NCBI RefSeq assembly: GCF_000495475.1
Contig: NZ_ASGZ01000034.1
Coordinates: 20,015 to 84,014, forward strand
From: Candidatus Halobonum tyrrellensis G22
GTDB lineage: Archaea; Halobacteriota; Halobacteria; Halobacteriales; Haloferacaceae
Direction of reading: 5' to 3'
DNA length: 64,000 bases
Of this stretch, positions 19,601 through 26,502 are shown in pieces. The notes beneath the pieces are model-generated. The model saw nothing but the letters and a program-made list of their open reading frames with translations. It had not been told where the DNA came from and did not search any database. The number at the start of each line of letters is the position of its first letter. Positions within the stretch are counted from its first letter, which is position 1. Both the position numbers and the translations under genes were made by a program.

Positions 19601-21222
19601 CCGCCGCGGCGGCGTACGCCGACTCCTGGCGGGAGTTCCTCGCGGACAAGCCGCTGCCCGCGTCGGTCGCCGACGACGAGGTGCTCGCGAACCAGTACCG
19701 CTCGGCGCTGATGTGTCTGCGGGCGGTCGAGGACAAGACGTACCTCGGCGGCTCCATCGCCTCGCCGTCGGTGCCGTGGGGGGAGGCGGTGACCGCCGAG
19801 GAGCCGAAGGGGTACGGCTACAACTTCGTCTGGTCGCGCGACCTCTATCAGGTGTTTACGGTGCTGGACATGGTCGGCGACATCGAGACGGCGGTCGACC
19901 AACTGGAGTACATCTACGAGTACCAGCAGGACGACCACGGGTTCATCCCGCAGAACACCTACCTCAACGGGCTCACCCGCTGGGGCGGCGAGCAGATGGA
20001 CAACATCTCGTTCCCGCAGGTGATGGCGTACCAACTGTGGGAGCGGGGGGTCGCGTTCGACGACACCGACTACGGCTTCGAGAACGTCCGCCGGTCGGCC
20101 GACTACGTCGTCCGCAACGGTCCCGCGACCGCCCAAGAGCGGTGGGAGGAGGAGGCGGGCTACTCGCCGTCTTCGATCGCGGCCGAGATCGCGGGCCTGG
20201 CGTGTGCGGGGAAACTCGCGGTCGAGACGGGCGCCGAGGCCGACGCGCTGGTGTGGCTCGCGCTCGCGGACAAGTGGACCCGCGGGGTCGACGACTGGAC
20301 CGCGACGATGACCGGCACCGACCTCCACACGGAGACGCCGTACTACGTCCGCGTGACCCGCGACGGCGACCCCGAGGCGGGCCACCTCCGCACGCTCGCC
20401 AACCAGGGACCGACGCTCGACGAGCGCGACATCATCGACGGGGGCTTTCTCGACCTCGTGCGGCTGGGGATCAAGCCGTGGGACGACCCCATCGTCCGCA
20501 ACTCGCTGGTCGAGGTGGACAGGACCATCCGCGTCGACACCGAGTCGACGGCGGCGTTCTACCGGTACAACGGCGACGGCTACGGCGAGCGGGGCCGCGA
20601 CGACGAGGGCGCACCGTGGTCGGTCGAACACGCGGGCAAAGGGCGGCTCTGGCCGCTGTTGAGCGGCGAGCGCGGCGAGTACGAACTGCTCGCGGACGCC
20701 GACGCGCGCGACGACGACCTGGTCGACCCGGCGGCGCTGCTGACGGCGATGCAGGAGTTCGCCAACTCCGGGCGGATGATCGCCGAACAGGTGTGGGACC
20801 GCGACCACGCCACCGAGTACAACTGGGAGTACGGCGAGGGCACGGGGTCGGCGACGCCGCTGGCGTGGTCGATGGCGCAGTTCGCCCGCCTCGCGCACGG
20901 ACTCGACGAGGGCGAACCCGTCGAGACCCCGCGGTTCGTCCGCGAGCGCTACCTCGACCGTGGGCTCGCCGACGCCGACGACCGTCCCGACCTGCGGGTC
21001 CACTCGCGGTTCGAGGGCGACCGGATCGTCGTCTCGGGCGAGACCACCGGCGAGGTGGTGGCGGTCAAGACGCCCACCGACACCGCGCTGGTCGAACCCG
21101 AGGACGGCGAGTTCGAGGCGCGGCTCCGGATCAACTACGGCGAGAACACGATCACCGTCGCGGCCGCCGACGACCGCGACTTCGAGACGGCCACGACCGC
21201 GCTCACCCAGATCACGCTCTGA
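16657..21222 (+). CDS. Double GH15 glucoamylase-type glycoside hydrolase
   Basis: A 1521-residue protein with two GH15 modules in tandem. Module 1 has a beta N-domain (about 20-220) and an (alpha/alpha)6 barrel opening with GGYGYTWFRGDAAI (about 317), WEDMSG (456) and PEQLFD (about 654). Module 2 has a beta-sandwich from about 704, YNFVWSRDL (about 1057), RWEEEAGYSPS (about 1162) and AEQVWD (about 1376), then a C-terminal beta domain. The acid and base glutamates expected of GH15 therefore appear in both halves. The family releases glucose from chain ends of glucans. There is no signal peptide, so an internal polyglucan is the likely substrate. The start is set by the promoter 27 bases upstream. 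Confidence 0.93.
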   Translation: MRLRTALNEYKRDRAGRSPGREPTITGSFSGHGDRLVHVDPGGYLRDYSSSLSGLYGVDRSRFGVETADRIRWFDDLDSVRQHYYRETNLVETEYDAGKFTVHQYDLTLGRAHVTHVELRGAVPPEARLVAFLTFAPEGQETRVGRLIHEGGGPDGTKAVEVYHRREHDYVTASTGIDEVRGQIPERFDEILDEEPVEFPRHTGRNRYEDAHLSGDVVVTAPLERVGRAARTTLVTQLSDHEELDRETALADLRDCTASHRSADDIRSAARERTTVAVPEGSSRSAVVRADLRALDLLEAPTGAHVSGPEVDPFFTNSGGYGYTWFRGDAAIASALLDADDAFGVDTLDDVTETASFCCDAQLDDGTWPHRVWAVDGTLAPGWANAHVEGDSESMEYQADQTANVTAFLARLLRERRDVLGSSVVAATRESLDAAVAAMDDSLGEDGLPGPCQNVWEDMSGQFAHTAAAFVEAYAAVARAPVGESLAERACESARTVLGGLDGLWVDGRDCYGMRLTPDGELDDRVDAAGFALADAAAEYDAVEGLDLPDATLDRIAAHTETALETLYRDPSGAPVAGLVRYEGDDWRTHGQAGSKVWSLTTAEGVVAAARVGELLTERDDGERGEALLDRASDLYRLLDAEGPLTTGAGYLPEQLFDDGTPDSATPLGQAHAVRLRATALLSELEALPTAASLPEGPTDRPRWTTGEKFGVGTVADHRSDDPSRVWFTLTAGALTEVRFPRIDLMNLRTLDFIVNDPDDERYTVRTHNETRTDDDSDTVTREVTPAADDALLFRQTVAETGDGRGHAWTLDVEYATDPEHDALLADVSFEADDDTEYELFAVADTALANTGTQDRGMRLGSPGSHHLAARDSAAYTGESKEPLLVDDDGEGYSVAVAMAAANRFDWATVGVAGSDALRTLYADGTLPETRETVDDENVVLVGRFAAGRRADETIALGFARHADTAAALGESFGALTRGYETAAAAYADSWREFLADKPLPASVADDEVLANQYRSALMCLRAVEDKTYLGGSIASPSVPWGEAVTAEEPKGYGYNFVWSRDLYQVFTVLDMVGDIETAVDQLEYIYEYQQDDHGFIPQNTYLNGLTRWGGEQMDNISFPQVMAYQLWERGVAFDDTDYGFENVRRSADYVVRNGPATAQERWEEEAGYSPSSIAAEIAGLACAGKLAVETGAEADALVWLALADKWTRGVDDWTATMTGTDLHTETPYYVRVTRDGDPEAGHLRTLANQGPTLDERDIIDGGFLDLVRLGIKPWDDPIVRNSLVEVDRTIRVDTESTAAFYRYNGDGYGERGRDDEGAPWSVEHAGKGRLWPLLSGERGEYELLADADARDDDLVDPAALLTAMQEFANSGRMIAEQVWDRDHATEYNWEYGEGTGSATPLAWSMAQFARLAHGLDEGEPVETPRFVRERYLDRGLADADDRPDLRVHSRFEGDRIVVSGETTGEVVAVKTPTDTALVEPEDGEFEARLRINYGENTITVAAADDRDFETATTALTQITL

Positions 21223-21237
21223 TCCGGGCCGGGCGCG

Positions 21238-21277
21238 GTCCGGTTCGATCCAGTCCGGTTCGGTCGGGTCCGGTTCG
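21238..21277. repeat. 15-base tandem repeat between convergent genes
   Basis: GTCCGGTTCG recurs at 21238, 21253 and 21268, an exact 15-base period, followed by a partial unit (CGGTTCGG) at 21281. It occupies the 76-base gap between the GH15 and amidohydrolase stops. Confidence 0.75.
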
Positions 21278-21298
21278 GCACGGTTCGGTGCTGCCGTT

Positions 21299-22732
21299 CT
21301 ACCGCGAGACGAGTTCGTACGGGTTCGCGTCCGCGGGCAACCCGCAGTCGTACCCCCGCTCGCCCGTCCGGTCGTCGAACTCGGCTCGGGCCGCCGTCCG
21401 CAACTCCCCGTCGACCAGCAGGTCGTACAGCGTCGCCGCGATGGTCTTCGCGGCGAACAGCGCGCCTTCGGTCCCCAAGTCGCGGCCCGCCGCGACCGCC
21501 TGCCACGAGTGGGCGGGCGTGCCTACCGGCCACGTCGCCGCGGTGAACCGACCCAGCGGGACGGTCCAGCTCACGTCGCCCGAGTCGGTCGAGTACGACC
21601 CGGTGGTCCCCTCGTCGGGCGCGTCGAGCGGTTCGGTGTACATCGCGCGATTGCGCACCTCGTCGTGGTACTCGGCGGGCAGGCGGCCGAGCGAGACGTC
21701 GCCGAGCGACGCGCGGAGGTCCGCGGAGAATTCGCGCTGGTCGTCGGACAGGGAGATCCCGCCCGCGCGGTGTACCTGGTCCATGTTGGCGCGGATACGG
21801 TCGGCGAGCGCGTGGTTGGGGAGCACGCCGTACATCGCGCTGGTCTTCGTCACCTCGACGTCGGTCCGGCTCATCAGCGCCGCACCCTCGGCGATGTCGC
21901 GCACCCACCCGCCGATGCGTTCGACCTGTGCGCGATCGGGCGCGCGCACGAGACACTCGGTCGTCGCCGCCGCGGGCACCACGTTCGCGGCGCCGCCGCC
22001 CTCGCTCACCACGTAGTGGATCCGCGCCGCCTCGGGGACGTGCTCGCGCATGAACTCGATCCCCGTGTTGAGCAGGTGAACGCCGTCGAGGGCGCTCCGG
22101 CCGGCCTCGGGGGCGGCGGCGGCGTGCGACGTCTCCCCCTCGAACGCCACCTCGTAGGCGTCGACCGCGAGACACGACCCCTTGCCGGGCGCGTTGTACC
22201 ACCCCGGGTGCCACGAGACCACCGCGTCGACGCCGTCGAACGCGCCGTCGCGCACCATGTACACCTTCCCGCCCCCCGCCTCCTCGGCGGGCGTGCCGAA
22301 GTAGACGACCGTGCCCCCGCAGTCGCCTCGCTCGATGGCGTCTCTGACCGCGAGCGCGCCCCCGAGCGACCCGACGCCGAACAGGTTGTGCCCGCAGCCG
22401 TGGCCCGGCGCGCCCGGTTCGCGGGGGTCGCGCTCGGCGGTCGCGGTCTGGGACATCCCCGGCAGGGCGTCGAACTCCCCCATCGTCGCCACCGTCGGGT
22501 CGCCCTCGCCGTAGCGGGCGACGAACGCCGTCTCCATCCCGCCGACGCCCGTCTCCACCTCGAACCCCTCCTCGCGGAGCGCCTCCCGGAGCCGCCGGGC
22601 GGACTCCGTCTCGCGGAGCGCCACCTCCGGCTCTTCCCAGATGCGCCGCGAGAGGTCGGTCAGCCGGTCGCGCCGCCGCTCGACCGCGTCGAACAGCCGC
22701 GCCTTCGCGCCACCCGTGGTATCGTCTGGCAC
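21299..22732 (-). CDS. M20 family amidohydrolase, AbgB-like
   Basis: A 477-residue cytosolic metallohydrolase of the M20D type, which removes acyl or glutamate groups from amides such as p-aminobenzoyl-glutamate. The metal-binding motifs are visible: PGHGCGHN, the PAEEAGGGK glutamate pair and SWHPGWYNAPG. The lid/dimer domain lies between about residues 190 and 310. The GTG at 22732 (translated as MPDDTTGGAKARL) is chosen because the conserved helix beginning RLFDAVERRRDRL follows; the frame upstream overlaps the divergent phosphodiesterase gene. It converges on the GH15 gene, but no functional link is evident. The substrate is not deducible. Confidence 0.88.
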   Translation of the reverse strand: MPDDTTGGAKARLFDAVERRRDRLTDLSRRIWEEPEVALRETESARRLREALREEGFEVETGVGGMETAFVARYGEGDPTVATMGEFDALPGMSQTATAERDPREPGAPGHGCGHNLFGVGSLGGALAVRDAIERGDCGGTVVYFGTPAEEAGGGKVYMVRDGAFDGVDAVVSWHPGWYNAPGKGSCLAVDAYEVAFEGETSHAAAAPEAGRSALDGVHLLNTGIEFMREHVPEAARIHYVVSEGGGAANVVPAAATTECLVRAPDRAQVERIGGWVRDIAEGAALMSRTDVEVTKTSAMYGVLPNHALADRIRANMDQVHRAGGISLSDDQREFSADLRASLGDVSLGRLPAEYHDEVRNRAMYTEPLDAPDEGTTGSYSTDSGDVSWTVPLGRFTAATWPVGTPAHSWQAVAAGRDLGTEGALFAAKTIAATLYDLLVDGELRTAARAEFDDRTGERGYDCGLPADANPYELVSR

Positions 22733-22850
22733 GGTTCGAGGGGCGACGACGAGCGCGAAAAGCGTTCGCCCAGCGGCAGGCGCGGTCGCCCGGACGGACG
22801 GACTCGACACCCGCCAGTAGGGTTTTGCCCCGGCCGCGGGTGAGGTGCGT

Positions 22851-23657
22851 ATGACACCCACGCTCGTCGCACACCGCGGTTTCGCGGGCGCGTACCCGGA
22901 GAACACGGTCGAGGCGGCCCGCGCGGCCGGCGAGGACGGCGCGGACCTCGTCGAGGTGGACGTGCGCCCGAGCGCCGACGGCGCCGTCGTCGTCTTCCAC
23001 GACGACGCGCTCGACGACCGCGAGGGGAGTCGGGGGATAACCGACGGGACGGGGCTGGTCTCGGAGTCGACGGCGGCGGAGCTCTCGGAGACGGACGTGT
23101 TCGACAGCGGCCGGACCGTGCCGACGCTCGCGGACGTACTGGAGGCGCTCCCGGCGGGCGTCGGCGTCAACGTGGAACTGAAGTCGAACGGCGAGTCGCC
23201 GACCGCCGCCGGCGAGGCGCTCCCCGAAGCGGAGGTGGGCGCGCGCCGCGCCGCGTGGCATCCGTTCGTCCGCGACGTGCTGGCGGTGACCGACGAGTTC
23301 GACGGGGAGACCCTGTTCTCGTCGTTCCACGAGGGGGCCATCGCGGCGGTCGCGGACATCGCGCCCGACGAGTCGGTCGCGCCGGTCGCGCTCGAACTCG
23401 CCGACGGGCTGGAGGTGGCCCGCCGTTACGGCGCCGCGGCGGTGCAGGCGCCGCTGGCGCTGCTCGCAGACACGCCGTACGCCGACCCCGACCGGGTCGA
23501 GGGGACGGACCTGGTCGCGGCCGCCCACGAGGAGGGCCTCGCGGTCAACGTCTGGACGGTACGGACGTGGCACGAGGCGGCGGCGGCGGTGTCGGCCGGC
23601 GCCGACGGGCTGATCGCCGACTACCCGTGTCTGGGCGGGCCGGCGGCGGAGCACTGA
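22851..23657 (+). CDS. Glycerophosphodiester phosphodiesterase family protein
   Basis: A 268-residue TIM-barrel enzyme of the GDPD family, which hydrolyses glycerophosphodiesters to glycerol 3-phosphate and an alcohol. The N-terminal signature VAHRGFAGAYPENT holds the catalytic His and Arg. EVDVRPSADGAVVVFHDD supplies the metal-binding Glu and Asp and the second His, and GVNVELK another metal ligand. The C-terminal VNVWTVRTW motif is also typical. ATG 22851 is preferred to the GTG two codons earlier. It is divergent from the amidohydrolase. There is no signal peptide, so it acts inside the cell, perhaps on lipid head groups. Confidence 0.92.
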   Translation: MTPTLVAHRGFAGAYPENTVEAARAAGEDGADLVEVDVRPSADGAVVVFHDDALDDREGSRGITDGTGLVSESTAAELSETDVFDSGRTVPTLADVLEALPAGVGVNVELKSNGESPTAAGEALPEAEVGARRAAWHPFVRDVLAVTDEFDGETLFSSFHEGAIAAVADIAPDESVAPVALELADGLEVARRYGAAAVQAPLALLADTPYADPDRVEGTDLVAAAHEEGLAVNVWTVRTWHEAAAAVSAGADGLIADYPCLGGPAAEH

Positions 23658-23777
23658 AGGCGACGGGGGACGGAAGCCACGTAGACGGGGCAGACGACCG
23701 CCGGGCGGGGTCGGGGTTCCGACGGGACGGCACGACGGGCGCACGAGGCGGTCGGCGATTCGGGAACAGGCACCGAT

Positions 23778-25346
23778 ATGCACGGGGGACCGGACTCGGG
23801 ACGACGGGGAGACTCGACCGCACGGCGCGGAAAGCCGTGGCTCCCGTTCGTCGCGTGGACCGCGGTGTTCGCGGGGCTGTACGTCGTCCAACTGTTCAAC
23901 TTCCTGTTGTTTCACAGCCTCGCGGAGGTGTTCAGCATCGTCATCGCGTCGGCGGTGTTCCTGGTCGCGTGGAACTCGCGGGCGCGGATGGACACCGACT
24001 TCTTCCTGATCCTCGGTGTGGCGTACGCCGCCGTCGCGGTGCTCGACACGTTCCACACGCTCGCGTACGCGGGGATGGGGGTGTTCCCCGGCCGGGGGGC
24101 GAACCTCTCGACGCAGTTGTGGCTCGCGGCCCGGTTCGTCGAGGCGGGGTCGCTCGTCGTCGCCACCGGGTTCGTCGGCGACAACGCCGCGAGCGCGCGG
24201 CTCTCGTTCAGCCGGCGGTCGCGCGACACCGCGCTGCTGGTGGCGGGCTACGTCGCGGTCACCGCGGCGTTCCTGGTCGGGATATTCGGCGGGAGTTTCC
24301 CGACCTCCTACGTCCCGGAGAGCGGGCTGACGACGTTCAAGGTCGTAGCCGAGTACGCCATCGTCGCTCTCCTCGGGGTCTCGCTGGTCCAACTGTACCG
24401 TCACCGGGGTGGGCTCGACCGCCGGGTGTACGGCTACTTCGTGGTCGGGATCGGGGTCACGATCGTGAGCGAACTGTTCTTCACCACCTACATCAGCGTC
24501 TACGGCTTCTCGGCCATGGTGGGCCACCTGCTGAAGATCGCATCCTTCTACCTCATCTACCTCGCGGGAGTGAAGACCGTCATCTCGAACCCCCAGGAGG
24601 TGCTGTTCCGCCAACTCCACGAGGAGCGGGACCGCCTCGCCGACCGCGAGGCGGAACTCGCGCGGAAGAACCGTCGGCTCGACCAGTTCGCGGGGATCGT
24701 CAGCCACGACCTCCGCAACCCGCTCAACGTCGCCTCCGGGCGGATCGAACTCGCGCGGGCGGAGGCGGACGGCGACGGCGGCGACGACGAACACCTCGCG
24801 GCCGCCGCCGACGCGATCGACCGGATGGCCACGCTCATCGACGACGTGCTCGCGCTCGCGCGCGAGGGGGAGAGCGTCGACGAGGCCGCTCCCGTCGACA
24901 CCGAGTCGCTCGCGCGCGCGTCGTGGCGGACGGTCGACACCGCCGACGCCGAACTCCGCGTCGACGGTCCGGGCGCGGTCCGAGCGGACCAGGCCCGCCT
25001 CCGTCGCCTCTTCGAGAACCTGTTCCGCAACGCGGTCGAACACGGCGGCGAGGCGCCGACCGTCAGGGTCGGCGCGCTGCCGGACGGGCGGGGATTCTTC
25101 GTCGAGGACGACGGCCCGGGCGTCCCGCCCGACGACCGCGAGGCGGTGTTCGAAGCGGGCTACTCGACGGCGGCGGAGGGGACCGGGTTCGGACTCAACA
25201 TCGTCCGCGAGATCGCCCACGCGCACGACTGGACGGTCACCGTCGGCGAGTCGGCGAGCGGCGGCGCCCGCTTCGAGATAACGGGCGTCGACGCCGCCGA
25301 CTCGACGGAACCGGCGGCGGGCGAGTCGCCCCCCGTCACGGAGTGA
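23778..25346 (+). CDS. Sensor histidine kinase with MASE3-type membrane domain
   Basis: A 522-residue kinase. Residues about 20-275 form seven to eight membrane helices with the MASE3 pattern (FLLFHSLAEVFSIVIASAVF, then LDTFHTLAYAGMGVF). A short coiled coil (RDRLADREAELARKNRRLDQ) leads to a HisKA domain with phospho-acceptor His310 (SHDLRNPLN). The ATPase domain has N-box LFENLFRNAVEHG, G1 EDDGPGVPP and G2 GTGFGLNIV. The kinase would sense a membrane-related signal and phosphorylate a receiver protein. No response regulator gene is adjacent, so it is an orphan kinase, common in haloarchaea. The signal is unknown. Confidence 0.92.
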   Translation: MHGGPDSGRRGDSTARRGKPWLPFVAWTAVFAGLYVVQLFNFLLFHSLAEVFSIVIASAVFLVAWNSRARMDTDFFLILGVAYAAVAVLDTFHTLAYAGMGVFPGRGANLSTQLWLAARFVEAGSLVVATGFVGDNAASARLSFSRRSRDTALLVAGYVAVTAAFLVGIFGGSFPTSYVPESGLTTFKVVAEYAIVALLGVSLVQLYRHRGGLDRRVYGYFVVGIGVTIVSELFFTTYISVYGFSAMVGHLLKIASFYLIYLAGVKTVISNPQEVLFRQLHEERDRLADREAELARKNRRLDQFAGIVSHDLRNPLNVASGRIELARAEADGDGGDDEHLAAAADAIDRMATLIDDVLALAREGESVDEAAPVDTESLARASWRTVDTADAELRVDGPGAVRADQARLRRLFENLFRNAVEHGGEAPTVRVGALPDGRGFFVEDDGPGVPPDDREAVFEAGYSTAAEGTGFGLNIVREIAHAHDWTVTVGESASGGARFEITGVDAADSTEPAAGESPPVTE

Positions 25347-25498
25347 CCGGGGAACCGACCGGCCGAACGCGGCGTGTGGAGGGCCGGGGTGTGTGGAGTG
25401 GAGCGCCGGGGTACGTGGAGGGCCGAAGGGGGGGACCGAACGGGTCGACGGCTACGTGGAGCGCCGGGCGGCGGTCGCCTCGTCGCGTTCCGCCGGGG

Positions 25499-26494
25499 TC
25501 ACCAGTCGAGTGACCCCCCGGAGCGGTACTCGGTCACCTGCGTCTCGAAGAAGTTCTTCTCGCGGTTGAGGTCGGCCGCCTCCGAGAGCCACGGGAACGG
25601 GTTGTCGGTGCCGTACGCCTCCTTCTGGTCCAACTGGGTCAGCCGGCGGTCGGCGACGTACTCGACGTACTCGGCGAACTGTGCGGGACCCATCCCGAGG
25701 ATCTCGTCGGGGCACGCCTCGCGGGCGTACCGCCGTTCGAGGTCGACCGCGTCCGTGACCAGCCCGCGGATCTCGGCGTCGAACGCGTCGGTCCACGCGT
25801 CCGTCTCCTCGCGGACCGCCCGGATCAGGTCGACGCCGAAGCCGAGGTGGAGCGACTCGTCGCGCATGATGTACTCGAACTGCTCGCCGACCCCCTCCAT
25901 CTTCCCCTGCCGCTTGAGCCCGAGCATCATGGCGAAGCCGGCGTAGAAGAACAGCCCCTCCATGATGACGTAAAAGCCCACGAGGTCACGGAGGAACGCC
26001 CGCACGTCCGCCTCCGTCTCGATGGAGAACTCGGGGTCGGTTACCGACCGGGTGAGGTCGACGACGAACTCGTCTTTCGCCTCGATGGCGGGCACGCGGT
26101 CGTACATGCCGTAGAGGTACTCCGGGTCGAACCCCAGCGAGTCACAGCAGTAGATGAACGTGTCCGTGTGGATCGCCTCCTCGTACGCCTGCCGGAGGAG
26201 GTACTGTCTGCACTCGGGGGCGGTGACGTGGTCGTACAGCGCGAGGACGATGTTGTTGGCGGTGAGCGACTCCGCGGTCGAGAAGAACCCGAGGTTCCAC
26301 TCGATCAGCTGTCGTTCGGCCGCCGAGAGGTCGTCGCCCTCCCACTGTTGGACGTCGTTGGTCATGGGCACCTCCTCGGGCACCCAGTTGTTGTCGACGC
26401 CCGCGCGGTAGTACTCGCGCGCCCAGTCGTAGTCGATGGGGAGGATCTTGTTCGGGTCGTGCGTGTCCGCGTCGGTGGTGTAGCTGATCGGCAT
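25499..26494 (-). CDS. nrdB: Ribonucleotide reductase small subunit, class Ic-like
   Basis: A 331-residue R2 subunit that makes the oxidant needed by the large subunit. Six metal ligands are in place: Glu75, Glu106, His109, Glu179, Glu213 and His216. The radical tyrosine position (four after the first His) is Phe113, in HTDTFIYCC. The chlamydial class Ic protein, which uses a Mn/Fe site instead of a tyrosyl radical, has Glu89/Glu120/His123/Phe127/Glu193/Glu227/His230; the spacings are identical. The C-terminal KNFFETQVTEY is also shared with that group. ATG 26494 follows the large-subunit stop by eight bases, so the two genes form an operon. Metal use is inferred, not shown. Confidence 0.93.
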   Translation of the reverse strand: MPISYTTDADTHDPNKILPIDYDWAREYYRAGVDNNWVPEEVPMTNDVQQWEGDDLSAAERQLIEWNLGFFSTAESLTANNIVLALYDHVTAPECRQYLLRQAYEEAIHTDTFIYCCDSLGFDPEYLYGMYDRVPAIEAKDEFVVDLTRSVTDPEFSIETEADVRAFLRDLVGFYVIMEGLFFYAGFAMMLGLKRQGKMEGVGEQFEYIMRDESLHLGFGVDLIRAVREETDAWTDAFDAEIRGLVTDAVDLERRYAREACPDEILGMGPAQFAEYVEYVADRRLTQLDQKEAYGTDNPFPWLSEAADLNREKNFFETQVTEYRSGGSLDW

Positions 26495-26502
26495 TGGCGC
26501 TC

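Noticed and set aside
17368..21003. A 1211-codon open frame on the minus strand inside the GH15 gene
   Set aside because: It is the antisense shadow of a strongly coding GC-rich gene. The translation is a Val/Arg/Gly-rich string with no motif, while the plus strand has clear GH15 signatures and a promoter.
21135..25226. A 1363-codon minus-strand open frame spanning the amidohydrolase, phosphodiesterase and kinase region
   Set aside because: It crosses several convincing genes on both strands in a wrong frame and has no conserved pattern; such frames are expected where stop codons are rare.
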